Numbered from the stretch's first letter, positions 16,630 through 25,120 are shown. The stretch: DNA of 63,214 bases from an uncultured Actinomycetes bacterium (GCA_903873775.1 CAIQPR010000003.1:1-63214), one strand, 5' to 3'. Translations and numbers: made by a program. The notes: generated by a model not told the origin, from the letters alone.

Positions 16630-17600
16630 GAAAAGTGATCCGCGGCCAACCACGCGGCGCCCAGGGCGCCCGACTTCTCGTTGAATTGCGAGACCCGAAT
16701 GTCAATGGGCGGGCGCGCGGCGGCACCCTCGACGAGATCCTTGACGTGACGCTCGGCCGCGGGCAGCAAGAGTGAGGACGCTTGGCTCAGTCCCCCACCA
16801 ATGACAAATGTCCCGCAGTCCAAAATGGCCGCGAGATTCGCGATACCGAGCGCGAGCCACCAACCGACTTCGTCGATCACGGCCAAGGCTTCCGGCAAGC
16901 CCTCGGCCGCAGCCGCGGTGACGTCCTCACCACGAACGGCGTCCGGGTCACCACCGTGACGGGCCACCAGCACCGGCAATCGCCCCGCCGCCGCGGCCTC
17001 GCGCGACAGCCGCGCCACGCCCGCACCCGACGCGTAGCGCTCCCAACATCCACGCGAACCGCACGCGCATCGTGGACCATGAGCGTCCACCACCATGTGA
17101 CCGATTTCTCCCGCGAAGCCACTGCGACCGCGAACCAATTTTCCGCCCGAGATGATGCCGCCACCAATACCGGTGCCGAGCGTGACCATGATCACGTCAT
17201 CGCACCCGCGCGCCGCACCCCAGCGATACTCCGCCACAGCCGCGCAGTCGGCGTCATTGGCGCACACGACGCGAATCTCGCTCTCCCGCGCCCGCAAGTG
17301 CGCCCCGAGGTCGGCGCCTGAGGCGGTCGGCAGATTGGGGGCAAAGGCGAGGATGCCGTCGTGGGTCATCATCCCGGGTAGCCCGACGCCCACGGTGACG
17401 TCCGCGAGCGACCAGCCATTGCGCGCGACCAACGTGCGAACAACCGAGATAACGGCATCCGCGGTGGCTTCACCGGCCGGACGCTCGGCGACGTGCGGAG
17501 TGACAATGCGTTCGGCGTCGAGTTCTGTGCCCGCGTCGTCCACCGCCAGGGCGAGCACCTTCGTGCCCCCGATGTCGACGCCGAGTGAGACCCGGCTCAC
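16626..17600 (-). CDS. ROK family sugar kinase (glucokinase-like)
   Basis: The 324-residue protein has the ROK ATP motif LGVDIGGTKVLALAV, catalytic ANDADCAAVAEYRWG, TLGTGIGGGII, and the zinc signature GEIGHMVVDAHGPRCACGSRGCWE (His plus Cys-x-Cys-x4-Cys). These match bacterial ROK glucokinases, which make glucose 6-phosphate. It starts at a GTG overlapping the SRPBCC gene stop and itself overlaps the F420-type oxidoreductase gene, so all three are coupled. ROK repressors have an extra DNA-binding domain, which is absent here. Glucose is the most likely substrate. Confidence 0.88.
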   Translation of the reverse strand: MSRVSLGVDIGGTKVLALAVDDAGTELDAERIVTPHVAERPAGEATADAVISVVRTLVARNGWSLADVTVGVGLPGMMTHDGILAFAPNLPTASGADLGAHLRARESEIRVVCANDADCAAVAEYRWGAARGCDDVIMVTLGTGIGGGIISGGKLVRGRSGFAGEIGHMVVDAHGPRCACGSRGCWERYASGAGVARLSREAAAAGRLPVLVARHGGDPDAVRGEDVTAAAAEGLPEALAVIDEVGWWLALGIANLAAILDCGTFVIGGGLSQASSLLLPAAERHVKDLVEGAAARPPIDIRVSQFNEKSGALGAAWLAADHFS

Positions 17601-18037
17601 GCGAGCTTCTCGGCCCGAGCCTTCAGCTCACGCAGCGCCTGGGTCATGATGCGCGACGCAGCGCGGGACTTCACGAAGCCGGGGATCGGCACCACCAGGT
17701 CGACTTCGAGTTCGTAGCGCACGAGCGTGCCGTCGGCGCTGGGCTCAAAACGGTACGTCCCGTCCAACTTGGCGGTGAGATCGCTCTTCACCTGCGTCCA
17801 CGCGAGCACTTCGGGCGCCTGGCTGTAGTCGTAGCGCAGGGTGTACGTCGAGGAACGTCCGAACGCGGCGGCCCGAAACTCGACGTCGAGCGCACGGCCG
17901 TCGTCGTCAGTGCTCTGCACCGTCACCGACTTGAGGTCAGCCACCCACACGGGATAGTTGGCGAAGTCCGTCGCCACGCCGTAGAGCACCTCGGGCGTCG
18001 CGTGCACGGAGATTGATTCAGTCGCGCGCTGGCTCAC
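17597..18037 (-). CDS. SRPBCC / polyketide-cyclase-like protein
   Basis: The 146-residue protein has the START-like fold pattern of actinobacterial coenzyme Q-binding/cyclase relatives: ATESISVHATPEVLYGVATDFANYPVW at the N-terminus, then alternating strands and a long C-terminal helix (KSRAASRIMTQALRELKARAEKL). Such proteins bind hydrophobic ligands; the ligand is unknown. I chose the GTG at 18037 because GGGAG sits 5 bases upstream; a TTG at 18049 is also in frame. It heads the operon with the ROK kinase, F420-type oxidoreductase and aminotransferase. Confidence 0.8.
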   Translation of the reverse strand: MSQRATESISVHATPEVLYGVATDFANYPVWVADLKSVTVQSTDDDGRALDVEFRAAAFGRSSTYTLRYDYSQAPEVLAWTQVKSDLTAKLDGTYRFEPSADGTLVRYELEVDLVVPIPGFVKSRAASRIMTQALRELKARAEKLA

Positions 18038-18072
18038 GAACACTCCCAAGTCATAGTTGTCCCCAGAATAGG

Positions 18073-19230
18073 TCAGTCATTCGCCGCGGGGGCCGATCCG
18101 TCGTAGGGAGCGAGGCCCTCGGCGAGTTGGCGTGCGAGGACGTCCCAGTCGAATGTGCGCACCGCATTCTCACGCGCGTGCGCCCCCAGTCGACGTCGCG
18201 CCTCCGCGTCGCGCAACAAACGAGCGAGAGCCTCCGCTAATTGCGAGGGGCTACGGGGCTCGTCAACAACCAAGCCCGTCTGCTGATCGAGAACGGCTTC
18301 GTGCGACCCGCCACTTCGACCGGCGATCTGGGGTACGCCGGCGGCCGCGGCCTCGAGGAAGACAATGCCGAATCCCTCCTGTTCGAATCCGGCCCACCGC
18401 GAACGACAATCCATCACCATGACGTCACTCGACGCCAACCACTTCGGCAACGCGTCGTCAGCGACGCGACCGAGGAAGCGCACGGGCGCGTCGAGTCGTG
18501 CGGCGAGTCGCTCGAGACGGGGCCGGTCTCGGCCGGCGCCACCGATGGTGACCACGAGACGGGGAAACTCCACCGCGAGCATGGCGCTCGCCGTAATTAA
18601 CGTGTCCATCCCCTTGCGGGGCACCAGTCGTGAATACGACGCGACGAGCAGGTCGTCCTCGCTCACGTGGATGCTCTCGCGGTACGCCCGCCGATCCTCG
18701 AGCGCCATCGGCACGAAGCGCGTCGTATCGACACCTGGAGGAACCTGAATGACGGGAGGCATGTGGGACTTGGCGCAGCGTCGCGCCTCAGCTTCGGGGT
18801 AGCCCCCCGCCGCGATGGCGACGGTCGCGTGCCGCAGCACGCGACGCAATGTGCGTGAAACGAGCGGGAGTCGACCGGGGATGGTGACCTCGGCGCCGTG
18901 CAGAATCACACCGTACGGTTTCGATAGTCGCGGACCGAGAAGTCCGAGCGGCCACGCCGGATCCAAGAGGACGAGGTCGGGTTGGTGGCGCGCGATGGCG
19001 TCTTCGATCTCACGACGGTGTCGCCGCGACGGGAAAAAGAGGGTCGAACTCGCGACCCGCTCGACCACAACGTCGGTGGTGGCGTCGAAGTCGGCGGCGT
19101 TCGGATCCGAAGAGGCCGTGAGAACAACCGCCCGTCCGGGTTCGAGTCGGCGCCAGAGTTCGTGAAGGTACGACTGAATTCCGCCCGTCTTGGGGAGATA
19201 GTCGTTGGTGACGAGCAGGTGGCGGGCCAC
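18073..19230 (-). CDS. GT4 glycosyltransferase, PimB-like mannosyltransferase
   Basis: The 385-residue GT-B enzyme starts HLLVTNDYLPKTGGIQSYLHEL, the hallmark of actinobacterial PimB/MgtA mannosyltransferases. Further motifs are VILHGAEVTIPGRLP, VPPGVDTTRFVP, SRLVPRKGMDTLI (the GT4 donor-domain strand), and GFGIVFLEAAAAGVPQIAGRSGGSHEAV, where the Glu pair contacts the nucleotide sugar. In mycobacteria PimB' adds the second mannose to phosphatidylinositol monomannoside at the inner membrane. This suggests the organism makes mannosylated phospholipid or a lipoglycan. The acceptor cannot be fixed from sequence. Confidence 0.85.
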   Translation of the reverse strand: MARHLLVTNDYLPKTGGIQSYLHELWRRLEPGRAVVLTASSDPNAADFDATTDVVVERVASSTLFFPSRRHRREIEDAIARHQPDLVLLDPAWPLGLLGPRLSKPYGVILHGAEVTIPGRLPLVSRTLRRVLRHATVAIAAGGYPEAEARRCAKSHMPPVIQVPPGVDTTRFVPMALEDRRAYRESIHVSEDDLLVASYSRLVPRKGMDTLITASAMLAVEFPRLVVTIGGAGRDRPRLERLAARLDAPVRFLGRVADDALPKWLASSDVMVMDCRSRWAGFEQEGFGIVFLEAAAAGVPQIAGRSGGSHEAVLDQQTGLVVDEPRSPSQLAEALARLLRDAEARRRLGAHARENAVRTFDWDVLARQLAEGLAPYDGSAPAAND

Positions 19231-19252
19231 GGAGCCACGCTACTCACACGGC

Positions 19253-19465
19253 CTACCCCCGACGGGAGGGCGTCGAGACGAACTTCAGCGTCGGGACGAG
19301 ACCTTCCGCACTGATCAAACTGGCGAGGCGAGCCGCGTCACTCGAGAGTTCCAAAGAATCGGGTTCGTCGCCCAGGACAAAACTCACCAAACAGTCCGCA
19401 CAGTCCGGCGTGCCTCGTCGCACGCACTGCGTACAACTGATGGACAACTCGATGTCTCTATTCAC
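19253..19465 (-). CDS. Small Cys-pair protein
   Basis: The 70-residue protein carries ISCTQCVRRGTPDCADCLVSFVLG, two Cys-x2-Cys pairs 9 residues apart that could hold zinc or an iron-sulfur centre. The rest is acidic then basic. I do not know a function. It follows the thioredoxin-like gene by 51 bases and is the last member of a minus-strand cluster of small Cys-rich proteins (19253-20746), all possibly one transcript. Confidence 0.7.
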   Translation of the reverse strand: MNRDIELSISCTQCVRRGTPDCADCLVSFVLGDEPDSLELSSDAARLASLISAEGLVPTLKFVSTPSRRG

Positions 19466-19516
19466 GTCAACCTCCAGGTCTCGCGGTCATCCTGCCCTTG
19501 AGGTGTGACACGACCC

Positions 19517-19891
19517 CTAGCGGAGTTCTTCGAGGACCTGAGAGACGTCGTAGACGAGACCTTCTCGCGTGACTTCGGGAGGTTCACCGGTGATGAGCAC
19601 AAAGAACGGCGCGGAACGGATATCGAGCGCGGCGAGAAGCTCCGGTGATCGAAAGATCGGATACGCACTTCCCGAAATCGGGGCGTCGTTCGTCGCGACC
19701 ACGATGACCTCGTACGGCGCGAAACCCGGGTGACGCTCCCGGTAGAAATTGGCGCACCCCATGCAGTCGTCCTTTACGGCCACCACCAGCGTCGGCCCGG
19801 CGTAGTGGTGCTCCTGCACCACGCCCGTCTCGTCGACGAGCGTGAAATGCACCGGCGCCGGCCGACGTCGGGGGGCGTCCGCAGTGAACAC
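19517..19891 (-). CDS. Thioredoxin-like fold protein
   Basis: The 124-residue protein has a thioredoxin-like layout with a Cys-x2-Cys at the expected end of the first beta-alpha unit (VVAVKDDCMGCANFYRERHP), a SAYPIFRSPELLAALDI segment, and a proline before the third strand (SAPFFVLI), as in cis-Pro thioredoxins. CMGC is not a standard CGPC/CPYC pair, so the redox role is uncertain. It begins at a GTG 6 bases after the zinc-ribbon gene. Probably a thiol-disulfide or peroxiredoxin-like protein. Confidence 0.72.
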   Translation of the reverse strand: MFTADAPRRRPAPVHFTLVDETGVVQEHHYAGPTLVVAVKDDCMGCANFYRERHPGFAPYEVIVVATNDAPISGSAYPIFRSPELLAALDIRSAPFFVLITGEPPEVTREGLVYDVSQVLEELR

Positions 19892-19897
19892 AGCGCG

Positions 19898-20110
19898 CTA
19901 GACGGCGTCGTCGGTGAGAACGTCGACGCTGCGTCCGTGCCCGCACCAGCGGCACGTGACCGAGTCCACGGTCTTCTCGACGATCTCGGGCTCCTCGACT
20001 GTCAATTCACCACCGACGGTGTAGTGGTGGAAGGCTCGCACGGTCGTGGTTTCCACGACGTCGAAGCGAGTGATATTGCCGCACGCGGTGCACCGGTATC
20101 GAGTTGTCAC
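19898..20110 (-). CDS. Small zinc-ribbon protein
   Basis: The 70-residue protein has two zinc knuckles, YRCTACGNITRFDVVE at the N-terminus and VTCRWCGHG near the C-terminus, with a glutamate/valine-rich middle. The GTG at 20110 puts the first knuckle right at the start; an ATG at 20137 is less likely. Function unknown; the layout is that of a small RNA- or protein-binding zinc ribbon. It is separated by 6 bases from the thioredoxin-like gene and 42 bases from the PH-domain gene. Confidence 0.7.
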   Translation of the reverse strand: MTTRYRCTACGNITRFDVVETTTVRAFHHYTVGGELTVEEPEIVEKTVDSVTCRWCGHGRSVDVLTDDAV

Positions 20111-20152
20111 GCAGTCACGGTACTGGGAATTGCACAACGTCGTGTGCGCGAC

Positions 20153-20746
20153 CTAGGGGCGGTGGTTCCATCCGAAGAGGTGTCGCCACCGTTCGTCGTG
20201 TTCATCGTCGCTGATGAGACCGAACTCGCGCGCCTCCTCCAGCTCGCTGGCCTGGTCCAAGACGGCGTAACTCGCCTCCACAATCTGGCCTCGCTGAAAA
20301 TCAATCACGCGAGCCAGAGCGTCGGGTCGACGACAGCGTTCAAGGGACAACGAACCGTGCGGGGTGTCGAGGATGACGATCCCGCGACGGGTCAGACGTT
20401 CGAGCGTCGACTGTTCGGTGTGTACGGCGATGACGTCGCGCAACAGCACACTGGCCTGGTGTCGACGGGCGACCCCACTCGAGGCCAGCACGCGTTCACT
20501 GGTGACAGTGATCTTGTGACTACGCGCACGCCACAGGCGCGCACCGAGCACGGCCGAGGGCGGCACGATGACCACCGCGGTCACGAGAGCAGCCCAGTGG
20601 CGCGCGGCGATCCAGAAATGCATCGTCGCCACGACGCCGGCGACCGCCACGAGCGTCGCGACGACGGGCCACGCGAGACCCCGCGGCCGCGCGGTGACGC
20701 GGACGATGACCGTTTCACCCGGACGAAGCTCGCGAGAAGCTTTCAC
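20153..20746 (-). CDS. Bacterial PH-domain membrane protein
   Basis: The 197-residue protein has two hydrophobic helices near the N-terminus (about residues 25-75: WPVVATLVAVAGVVATM and WAALVTAVVIVPPSAVL). A bacterial pleckstrin-homology domain follows (KITVTSERVLASSGVARRHQASVLLRDVIAV, then RGIVILDTPHGSLSLERC). The C-terminus is acidic and ends DDEHDERWRHLFGW, resembling a short oligomerisation tail. I chose the GTG at 20746 because a GTG at 20776 would leave only 23 bases to the divergent gene. Function unknown. Confidence 0.72.
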   Translation of the reverse strand: MKASRELRPGETVIVRVTARPRGLAWPVVATLVAVAGVVATMHFWIAARHWAALVTAVVIVPPSAVLGARLWRARSHKITVTSERVLASSGVARRHQASVLLRDVIAVHTEQSTLERLTRRGIVILDTPHGSLSLERCRRPDALARVIDFQRGQIVEASYAVLDQASELEEAREFGLISDDEHDERWRHLFGWNHRP

Positions 20747-20799
20747 CTCTACACCATAAACACGCAACGAGAGCACGTGAATCTATACACTGCGTAGGC

Positions 20800-23070
20800 A
20801 TGCGACGCCTCCTCGTCTGCAGTGCCCTCGTTCTTGTTTCTCTCGTCACGCTCCCCGCCAGCATCTCCTCAGCGGCGACCCGAGCCGACGGACTCGCGCC
20901 GTGCTCGGCGGGTCCGGCTCCCTTCGCCTGGCACGGGGCCTGCGCCACGTACAACGGCAACAACACCTTTTACGGCCTCCACGGACTCGGATTTCCCACA
21001 CCACTCGGATGGGGGCTGTGCGCCTATCGCGCGAGTCACGGTGGCGGGTACCCCGCGCCGGGGTACCAGTACACGCTGACGTCCGCACCGTCGGGAGCCA
21101 ATCTCTCAAGGAGCAACGCTCTCGGCTGGGCGTTCTCGGACGCGCAGCGTCAAGGCTGGTGGACCGCGGGATCGGCGGGCTCTTTCACGGCGGACCAAGT
21201 GGCGATTGCGGCCAAATTGCTCTACGACAATGTCGTCTGGGGCACTGCACTCCCGACGGTCGACGCCGGGGTCCAACGAGCCCTCAATCAACTCAGGGCA
21301 CTGATGACGGCGGCGACGGGCATCAGTGCTCCTCCGTCCCTCGCGCTCGCTCTCCAGGGTGGTGGCACCACACTGATGACCACCGGCACGCTGGTCGCCA
21401 CTCTCAGCGCGGCGGGCGTCACGGGCGGCCTCGCGGGCGTTCCCATCACCCTTACGCTGAGTGGCGCGACCTTCACGTCGAATCACGCGTCGACCCTCAC
21501 GCTCACGACGGACAGCAGTGGACGTGTTCTCGCACCCTTCGCCACCACCTCCGCGACGCCGAGCACCGTGGTCGCCACGGCCAGCGCGGTCGTCGCGCAA
21601 CCAGGGCTGCTCTTCTACGGACCGACCGTCATCGTGCCGACGGCCCAAATTCTGGCCACCCCTCGCGCGCCGGTGTCAACCTCACAACGTCTGACCCTCA
21701 CCTCCACCGGGGCGCCCACGGGCACGGTACAGGTCCAGAAGATCGGCGACGATCCGACCTACGTCCCGGTCGCCGACGCGGTGTTTCAGGTTTTTGACGG
21801 GAGCAACAACGTGGTGGCGACGTTGACGACGGACTCGTCAGGACTCACGCCCGTGTCGGACCCGCTTCCGGTGGGCTCGTACACCTTGCACGAGGCAATA
21901 GCGCCACCCGGCTACGACCCCGCGCAGGATCAAAGCTTCGCAATCACCGCCAATACGCTGACGTCACTTACCGTCACGTCCGCCGAGGGCGATGCGGTTC
22001 AGCGCGCAGGCGTCACGATCGTGAAACGTGACGCGGCCAGTGGCGCCGAACTCGCCGGTGCCACCTTCTCCCTCACGTACGACCCGAACAACACGCACAC
22101 CGCCTCGGGCGCGGTGCTGACGTGCACCACGGACGCCGCCGGCGCGTGCGGGTGGAGCGATCTCTTGCCCGGTAACTACCTCTTGGCCGAAGTCTCGCCA
22201 CCACCGAACTATGCGCCGAGCCACCTCCGTGAGTGGATCTATGTCGGTCCCGCCGAGACCCACACCTACACTTACGACGACACACCTCTCTACGTGACAC
22301 TGGACGCCCACAAATTCAACGCCACCACCGACGAGGTGATCGCCAACGCGACCTACGACCTCTACGTGAAGGATCCCGGCCCTCCCGGCGAGCCGCCCGT
22401 CCCACCCACCGACACCCCCAGCTTCGTTGGGCTGACCTTTATGGCGAGGGGCACGACCGACAGCGCAGGACATCTGCGCTTCACGGTGCGCTCGGGGTAC
22501 GCGTGGTGTCTGCGGGAAGTGAGTGTTCCGCCCCCGTACATCCTCGATCCCGATCTGCACTGCACGGGCGTGCTGGTCGCCTCGGCGCGTACGGCGTCGC
22601 TCGCCCTGCCCGAAGTTGCCTCCGAGATTGACCTCGGGGTGAGAAAGTTCAACGCCGCCAGTCCCAGTGTCGGCATTCCTGGCGCGTACTACGCCCTGTT
22701 CGTCAAGAACCCCGTCCCACCCGGGTACGCCCCACCGCCCGCGCCGACCAATATCACCGTCCCCGCGGGCACCACCCTGTGGGCCGTCGACGCGACGGAC
22801 GCCGCGGGGCACTTGAACTTCCGCGTGCCGCGTGGTTCGGCGTGGTGTGTGCGCGAGCTCACCGCGCCCGCCGGCTACAAACTCGATACGGCGCTGCATT
22901 GCACGGGCGTCGTCACGGACTCCTCGCCGGCGAGTGACCTTGAGATCGCTGTTCCGGAACTCGCCTACACCGGCGTGTCGCTCCACATTCTCTGGTACGC
23001 CGGCGCTCTCGTCGCGGCGGGACTCGTTCTCGTGGTCACGTCGCGACGGAGGCGCCCGACGTCACGTTGA
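20800..23070 (+). CDS. LAxTG-anchored surface protein with SpaA-like modules and a possible thioester domain
   Basis: The 756-residue protein starts with a signal peptide (to about residue 26). The N-terminal domain (~27-150) contains CATYNGNNTFYGLHG, a Cys74 in WGLCAYR and Gln133 in ADQVAIAAKLL, an arrangement that recalls thioester adhesin domains. An Ig-like region follows (~165-290). Four SpaA/prealbumin-like modules occupy ~305-715, each with a Lys strand (VQVQKIG, VTIVKRD, LDAHKFN, LGVRKFN) and a Glu strand (LHEAIAPPGY, LAEVSPPPNY, LREVSVPPPY, VRELTAPAGY). LAYTG at 721-725, a hydrophobic helix and RRRRPTSR form a class E sortase signal. It is likely a cell-wall adhesin. No sortase is in the window. 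Confidence 0.85.
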   Translation: MRRLLVCSALVLVSLVTLPASISSAATRADGLAPCSAGPAPFAWHGACATYNGNNTFYGLHGLGFPTPLGWGLCAYRASHGGGYPAPGYQYTLTSAPSGANLSRSNALGWAFSDAQRQGWWTAGSAGSFTADQVAIAAKLLYDNVVWGTALPTVDAGVQRALNQLRALMTAATGISAPPSLALALQGGGTTLMTTGTLVATLSAAGVTGGLAGVPITLTLSGATFTSNHASTLTLTTDSSGRVLAPFATTSATPSTVVATASAVVAQPGLLFYGPTVIVPTAQILATPRAPVSTSQRLTLTSTGAPTGTVQVQKIGDDPTYVPVADAVFQVFDGSNNVVATLTTDSSGLTPVSDPLPVGSYTLHEAIAPPGYDPAQDQSFAITANTLTSLTVTSAEGDAVQRAGVTIVKRDAASGAELAGATFSLTYDPNNTHTASGAVLTCTTDAAGACGWSDLLPGNYLLAEVSPPPNYAPSHLREWIYVGPAETHTYTYDDTPLYVTLDAHKFNATTDEVIANATYDLYVKDPGPPGEPPVPPTDTPSFVGLTFMARGTTDSAGHLRFTVRSGYAWCLREVSVPPPYILDPDLHCTGVLVASARTASLALPEVASEIDLGVRKFNAASPSVGIPGAYYALFVKNPVPPGYAPPPAPTNITVPAGTTLWAVDATDAAGHLNFRVPRGSAWCVRELTAPAGYKLDTALHCTGVVTDSSPASDLEIAVPELAYTGVSLHILWYAGALVAAGLVLVVTSRRRRPTSR

Positions 23071-23083
23071 TTACGCTGGCCTC

Positions 23084-24082
23084 GTGGCGCGCCGGAATCC
23101 TTTTGATCGACTTCCCCAAGCCGTCGCCGAGGCGGTCGTCGCGCGGATCGTCGAAGCCCTCGACATTGACGCCCTCGTCAAGCGTGTGGACGTTAATGAC
23201 ATTGTCGAACGCGTCGACGTCAATCGTTTGATGGACCGCGTGGATGTCGACGCCGTGGTGCGTCGGGCGGACGTCGACGACATTGTGGCGCGGGTGAATG
23301 TCGACGACATCGTGGCGCGCGTCGACGTCAACGCCATTGCCGATCGTCTGGACGTGAACGCCATTGCGGATCGTCTCGATATTGACAAGTTGTTGGAGCG
23401 AACCGAGATTTCCTCCATCATCGCTCGCTCGACGTCCGGCGTCCTGACGGAATTCCTCGATCTGCTCCGACGTCAGGCCGTCTCTCTGGACGATCTCATT
23501 GACCGCATCACGAGGTTTCGCAAGCGCTTTCTCAATTCTCCCCTCGGTCCTTCCTCGTTCGCCGCGACAGCGTCCGCGCCGCGCGGCACCGCGATGACCA
23601 TGGAGGAAAATCGTCAAGGTCACTTCGCCGGAGCGGCGTCGCGACTGCTGGCCATTGGGATCGACGCCTTCGCTGGCTGGGGCATTTTCCTGCTCATGGT
23701 CGGAGCGACCCAGGCCACGATCTCGCTGTTTCTCTCCTCGCCGCCGGATCTGTTTCACCACCACTGGTTGACCGCGGCCTTTGCGATCCCGTACTTCTTC
23801 TTCTATTTCTATTTCCAGTGGTCCCTCGGGGGTCGCACGATCGGCATGGCCTTCCTCGGCATCCGGGTCGTTCGTCGCGACGGGGAGCGCGTCGCGCAAC
23901 GACACGCGGCGCGGCGCATCATCCTCTTACCGCTCTCACTCGCGCCATTCGGTCTCGGTGTTCTCGGACTCGTGACACGACCCGATCGACGGGGGTGGCA
24001 CGACCGCGGCGCGGATACCTGCGTGATCTACGACTGGGACGCCCAGGCGGCCCGCTTGCGGTGGCTCGAACCGCGCGTCTAG
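23084..24082 (+). CDS. RDD family membrane protein with N-terminal nonapeptide repeats
   Basis: The 332-residue protein starts at a GTG just after the adhesin stop. Residues 27-116 are ten tandem 9-residue repeats of the type D-V-[DN]-x-[IV]-V-x-R-V, ending TEISSIIARS. The C-terminal half (~180-320) is an RDD domain with three hydrophobic segments: AASRLLAIGIDAFAGWG (first Arg and Asp), FQWSLGGRTIGMAFLGIRVV, and a helix before DRRGWHDRGADTCVI. RDD proteins are of largely unknown function, some linked to ion or osmotic stress. The repeat region is soluble and probably cytoplasmic. Confidence 0.83.
   Translation: MARRNPFDRLPQAVAEAVVARIVEALDIDALVKRVDVNDIVERVDVNRLMDRVDVDAVVRRADVDDIVARVNVDDIVARVDVNAIADRLDVNAIADRLDIDKLLERTEISSIIARSTSGVLTEFLDLLRRQAVSLDDLIDRITRFRKRFLNSPLGPSSFAATASAPRGTAMTMEENRQGHFAGAASRLLAIGIDAFAGWGIFLLMVGATQATISLFLSSPPDLFHHHWLTAAFAIPYFFFYFYFQWSLGGRTIGMAFLGIRVVRRDGERVAQRHAARRIILLPLSLAPFGLGVLGLVTRPDRRGWHDRGADTCVIYDWDAQAARLRWLEPRV
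23162..23431 (+). repeat. Ten tandem 27-bp repeats encoding nonapeptides
   Basis: Within the RDD gene, codons 27-116 repeat with 9-residue periodicity: DIDALVKRV, DVNDIVERV, DVNRLMDRV, DVDAVVRRA, DVDDIVARV, NVDDIVARV, DVNAIADRL twice, DIDKLLERT and EISSIIARS. Two copies are identical at protein level, so recent duplication or contraction is possible. Confidence 0.9.
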
Positions 24083-24456
24083 ACGTTGCGCAGGGATTTC
24101 GCCGCCATCTCGAAATACGCGTCCATCTCGAAGCGGTCGTCCTCGCTCAACTCTCCCCCGACCGCCTCGACGGCGGCGCGCATGTGCGTCAGCCACGCGT
24201 CGCGAGCTCGCTTCGTGATCCGGTAGGGCGCGTGTCGCATCCGAAGACGCGGGTGACCTCGTTCCTCGGAGTACGTGCGCGGTCCGCCCCAGTACTGCGC
24301 GATGAACAGTGCCAAGTGGCGCTGGGCGGCGTCAAGGTCGCCCTGGTACATCGGCGCGAGGAGTTCGTCGCTCATCACGCCTTCATAGAACGACGCGACG
24401 AGGGCGTCGAAGAAGGGTTGGCCCCCTACTCTGTCGTACAGCGTCGTCTCGTCCAC
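24079..24456 (-). CDS. glbO: Group II truncated hemoglobin
   Basis: The 125-residue globin has a short A helix (TLYDRVGGQPFFDALVASFYEGV; the Tyr in FYEGV fits the B10 distal site), the segment AQYWGGPRTYSEERGHPRLRMRH with the proximal His in the last part, and Trp G8 in RDAWLTHM. These mark group II (trHbO), common in actinobacteria and implicated in oxygen or NO chemistry. The last 4 bases overlap the convergent RDD gene. The gene stands alone. Confidence 0.9.
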   Translation of the reverse strand: MDETTLYDRVGGQPFFDALVASFYEGVMSDELLAPMYQGDLDAAQRHLALFIAQYWGGPRTYSEERGHPRLRMRHAPYRITKRARDAWLTHMRAAVEAVGGELSEDDRFEMDAYFEMAAKSLRNV

Positions 24457-24516
24457 GGGTCCACGCTATTGGCCAGCGGGCGTCGCCTAGACTCTGTGCC
24501 GCTCGCGTTGTCGAGC

Positions 24517-24592
<76 letters not shown>

Positions 24593-24655
24593 TGTGGCTC
24601 GTCCCCCGTGGGGCCTGACGACCCGAAAGCGCGTCTGTCGCCCCGGGAGCGAACA

Positions 24656-25042
24656 TCAACCGACGACGCGGCGCTCCATTTTCGGGATCCCCGGCGTCGT
24701 GTCATTGATGCCCCAACTGATGAGCACCTGTGGACTGATCCGAAAACGCGGAGAACCTTCGTGTTCTTCGATGCGCGCGGTCCCGATGACTTTGATCCCC
24801 CGAGGACTCCACGGGTTCGTGGACGCGAGGTCGTCGACCACGAGCGTGGCCCGCGGGTTCATCCCCACGTTCTTGAAGCGCACCGTGAGCGTGATGTCGA
24901 AGCCCGCCGTGACGATGTCGTCGCCGTCAACGGAGAACACCACCGGCGCCACGTCGGGCTTGCCGTCCGGCGACGCTGTTGCGAAACGCATCAATGGCTG
25001 TGACGTCAAGTAGGCGAGTTCGGCCTCGGTATACACACTCAT
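24656..25042 (-). CDS. PPOX-class F420-type oxidoreductase
   Basis: The 128-residue split-barrel protein has MRFATASPDGKPDVAPVVFSVDGDDIVTAG, the standard N-terminal half of pyridoxamine-oxidase-like F420 reductases, then VRFKNVGMNPRATLVVDDL and a substrate-loop region ending VLISWGIND. The family reduces diverse substrates with F420H2, FMN or heme. The start at 25042 has AGGG about 8 bases upstream. It is divergent from a MarR regulator across 92 bases, which is the likely controller. Confidence 0.82.
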   Translation of the reverse strand: MSVYTEAELAYLTSQPLMRFATASPDGKPDVAPVVFSVDGDDIVTAGFDITLTVRFKNVGMNPRATLVVDDLASTNPWSPRGIKVIGTARIEEHEGSPRFRISPQVLISWGINDTTPGIPKMERRVVG

Positions 25043-25108
25043 CAACGATCCCTTTTCTCGTGGTGCGCGAGCACCGGACGACGGTGGACTCAGAGTATCA
25101 TTTTATTT

Positions 25109-25120
25109 GTGTGCGCACGC
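25109..25120. promoter_or_regulatory. Candidate MarR operator between PPOX and marR
   Basis: GTGTGCGCACGC contains a perfect 8-bp palindrome GTGCGCAC (25111-25118) in an AT-rich stretch between the divergent genes. On the minus strand GATACT (25099-25094) could be the PPOX -10. A MarR dimer could bind here to control both genes; this is inferred from position. Confidence 0.35.
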
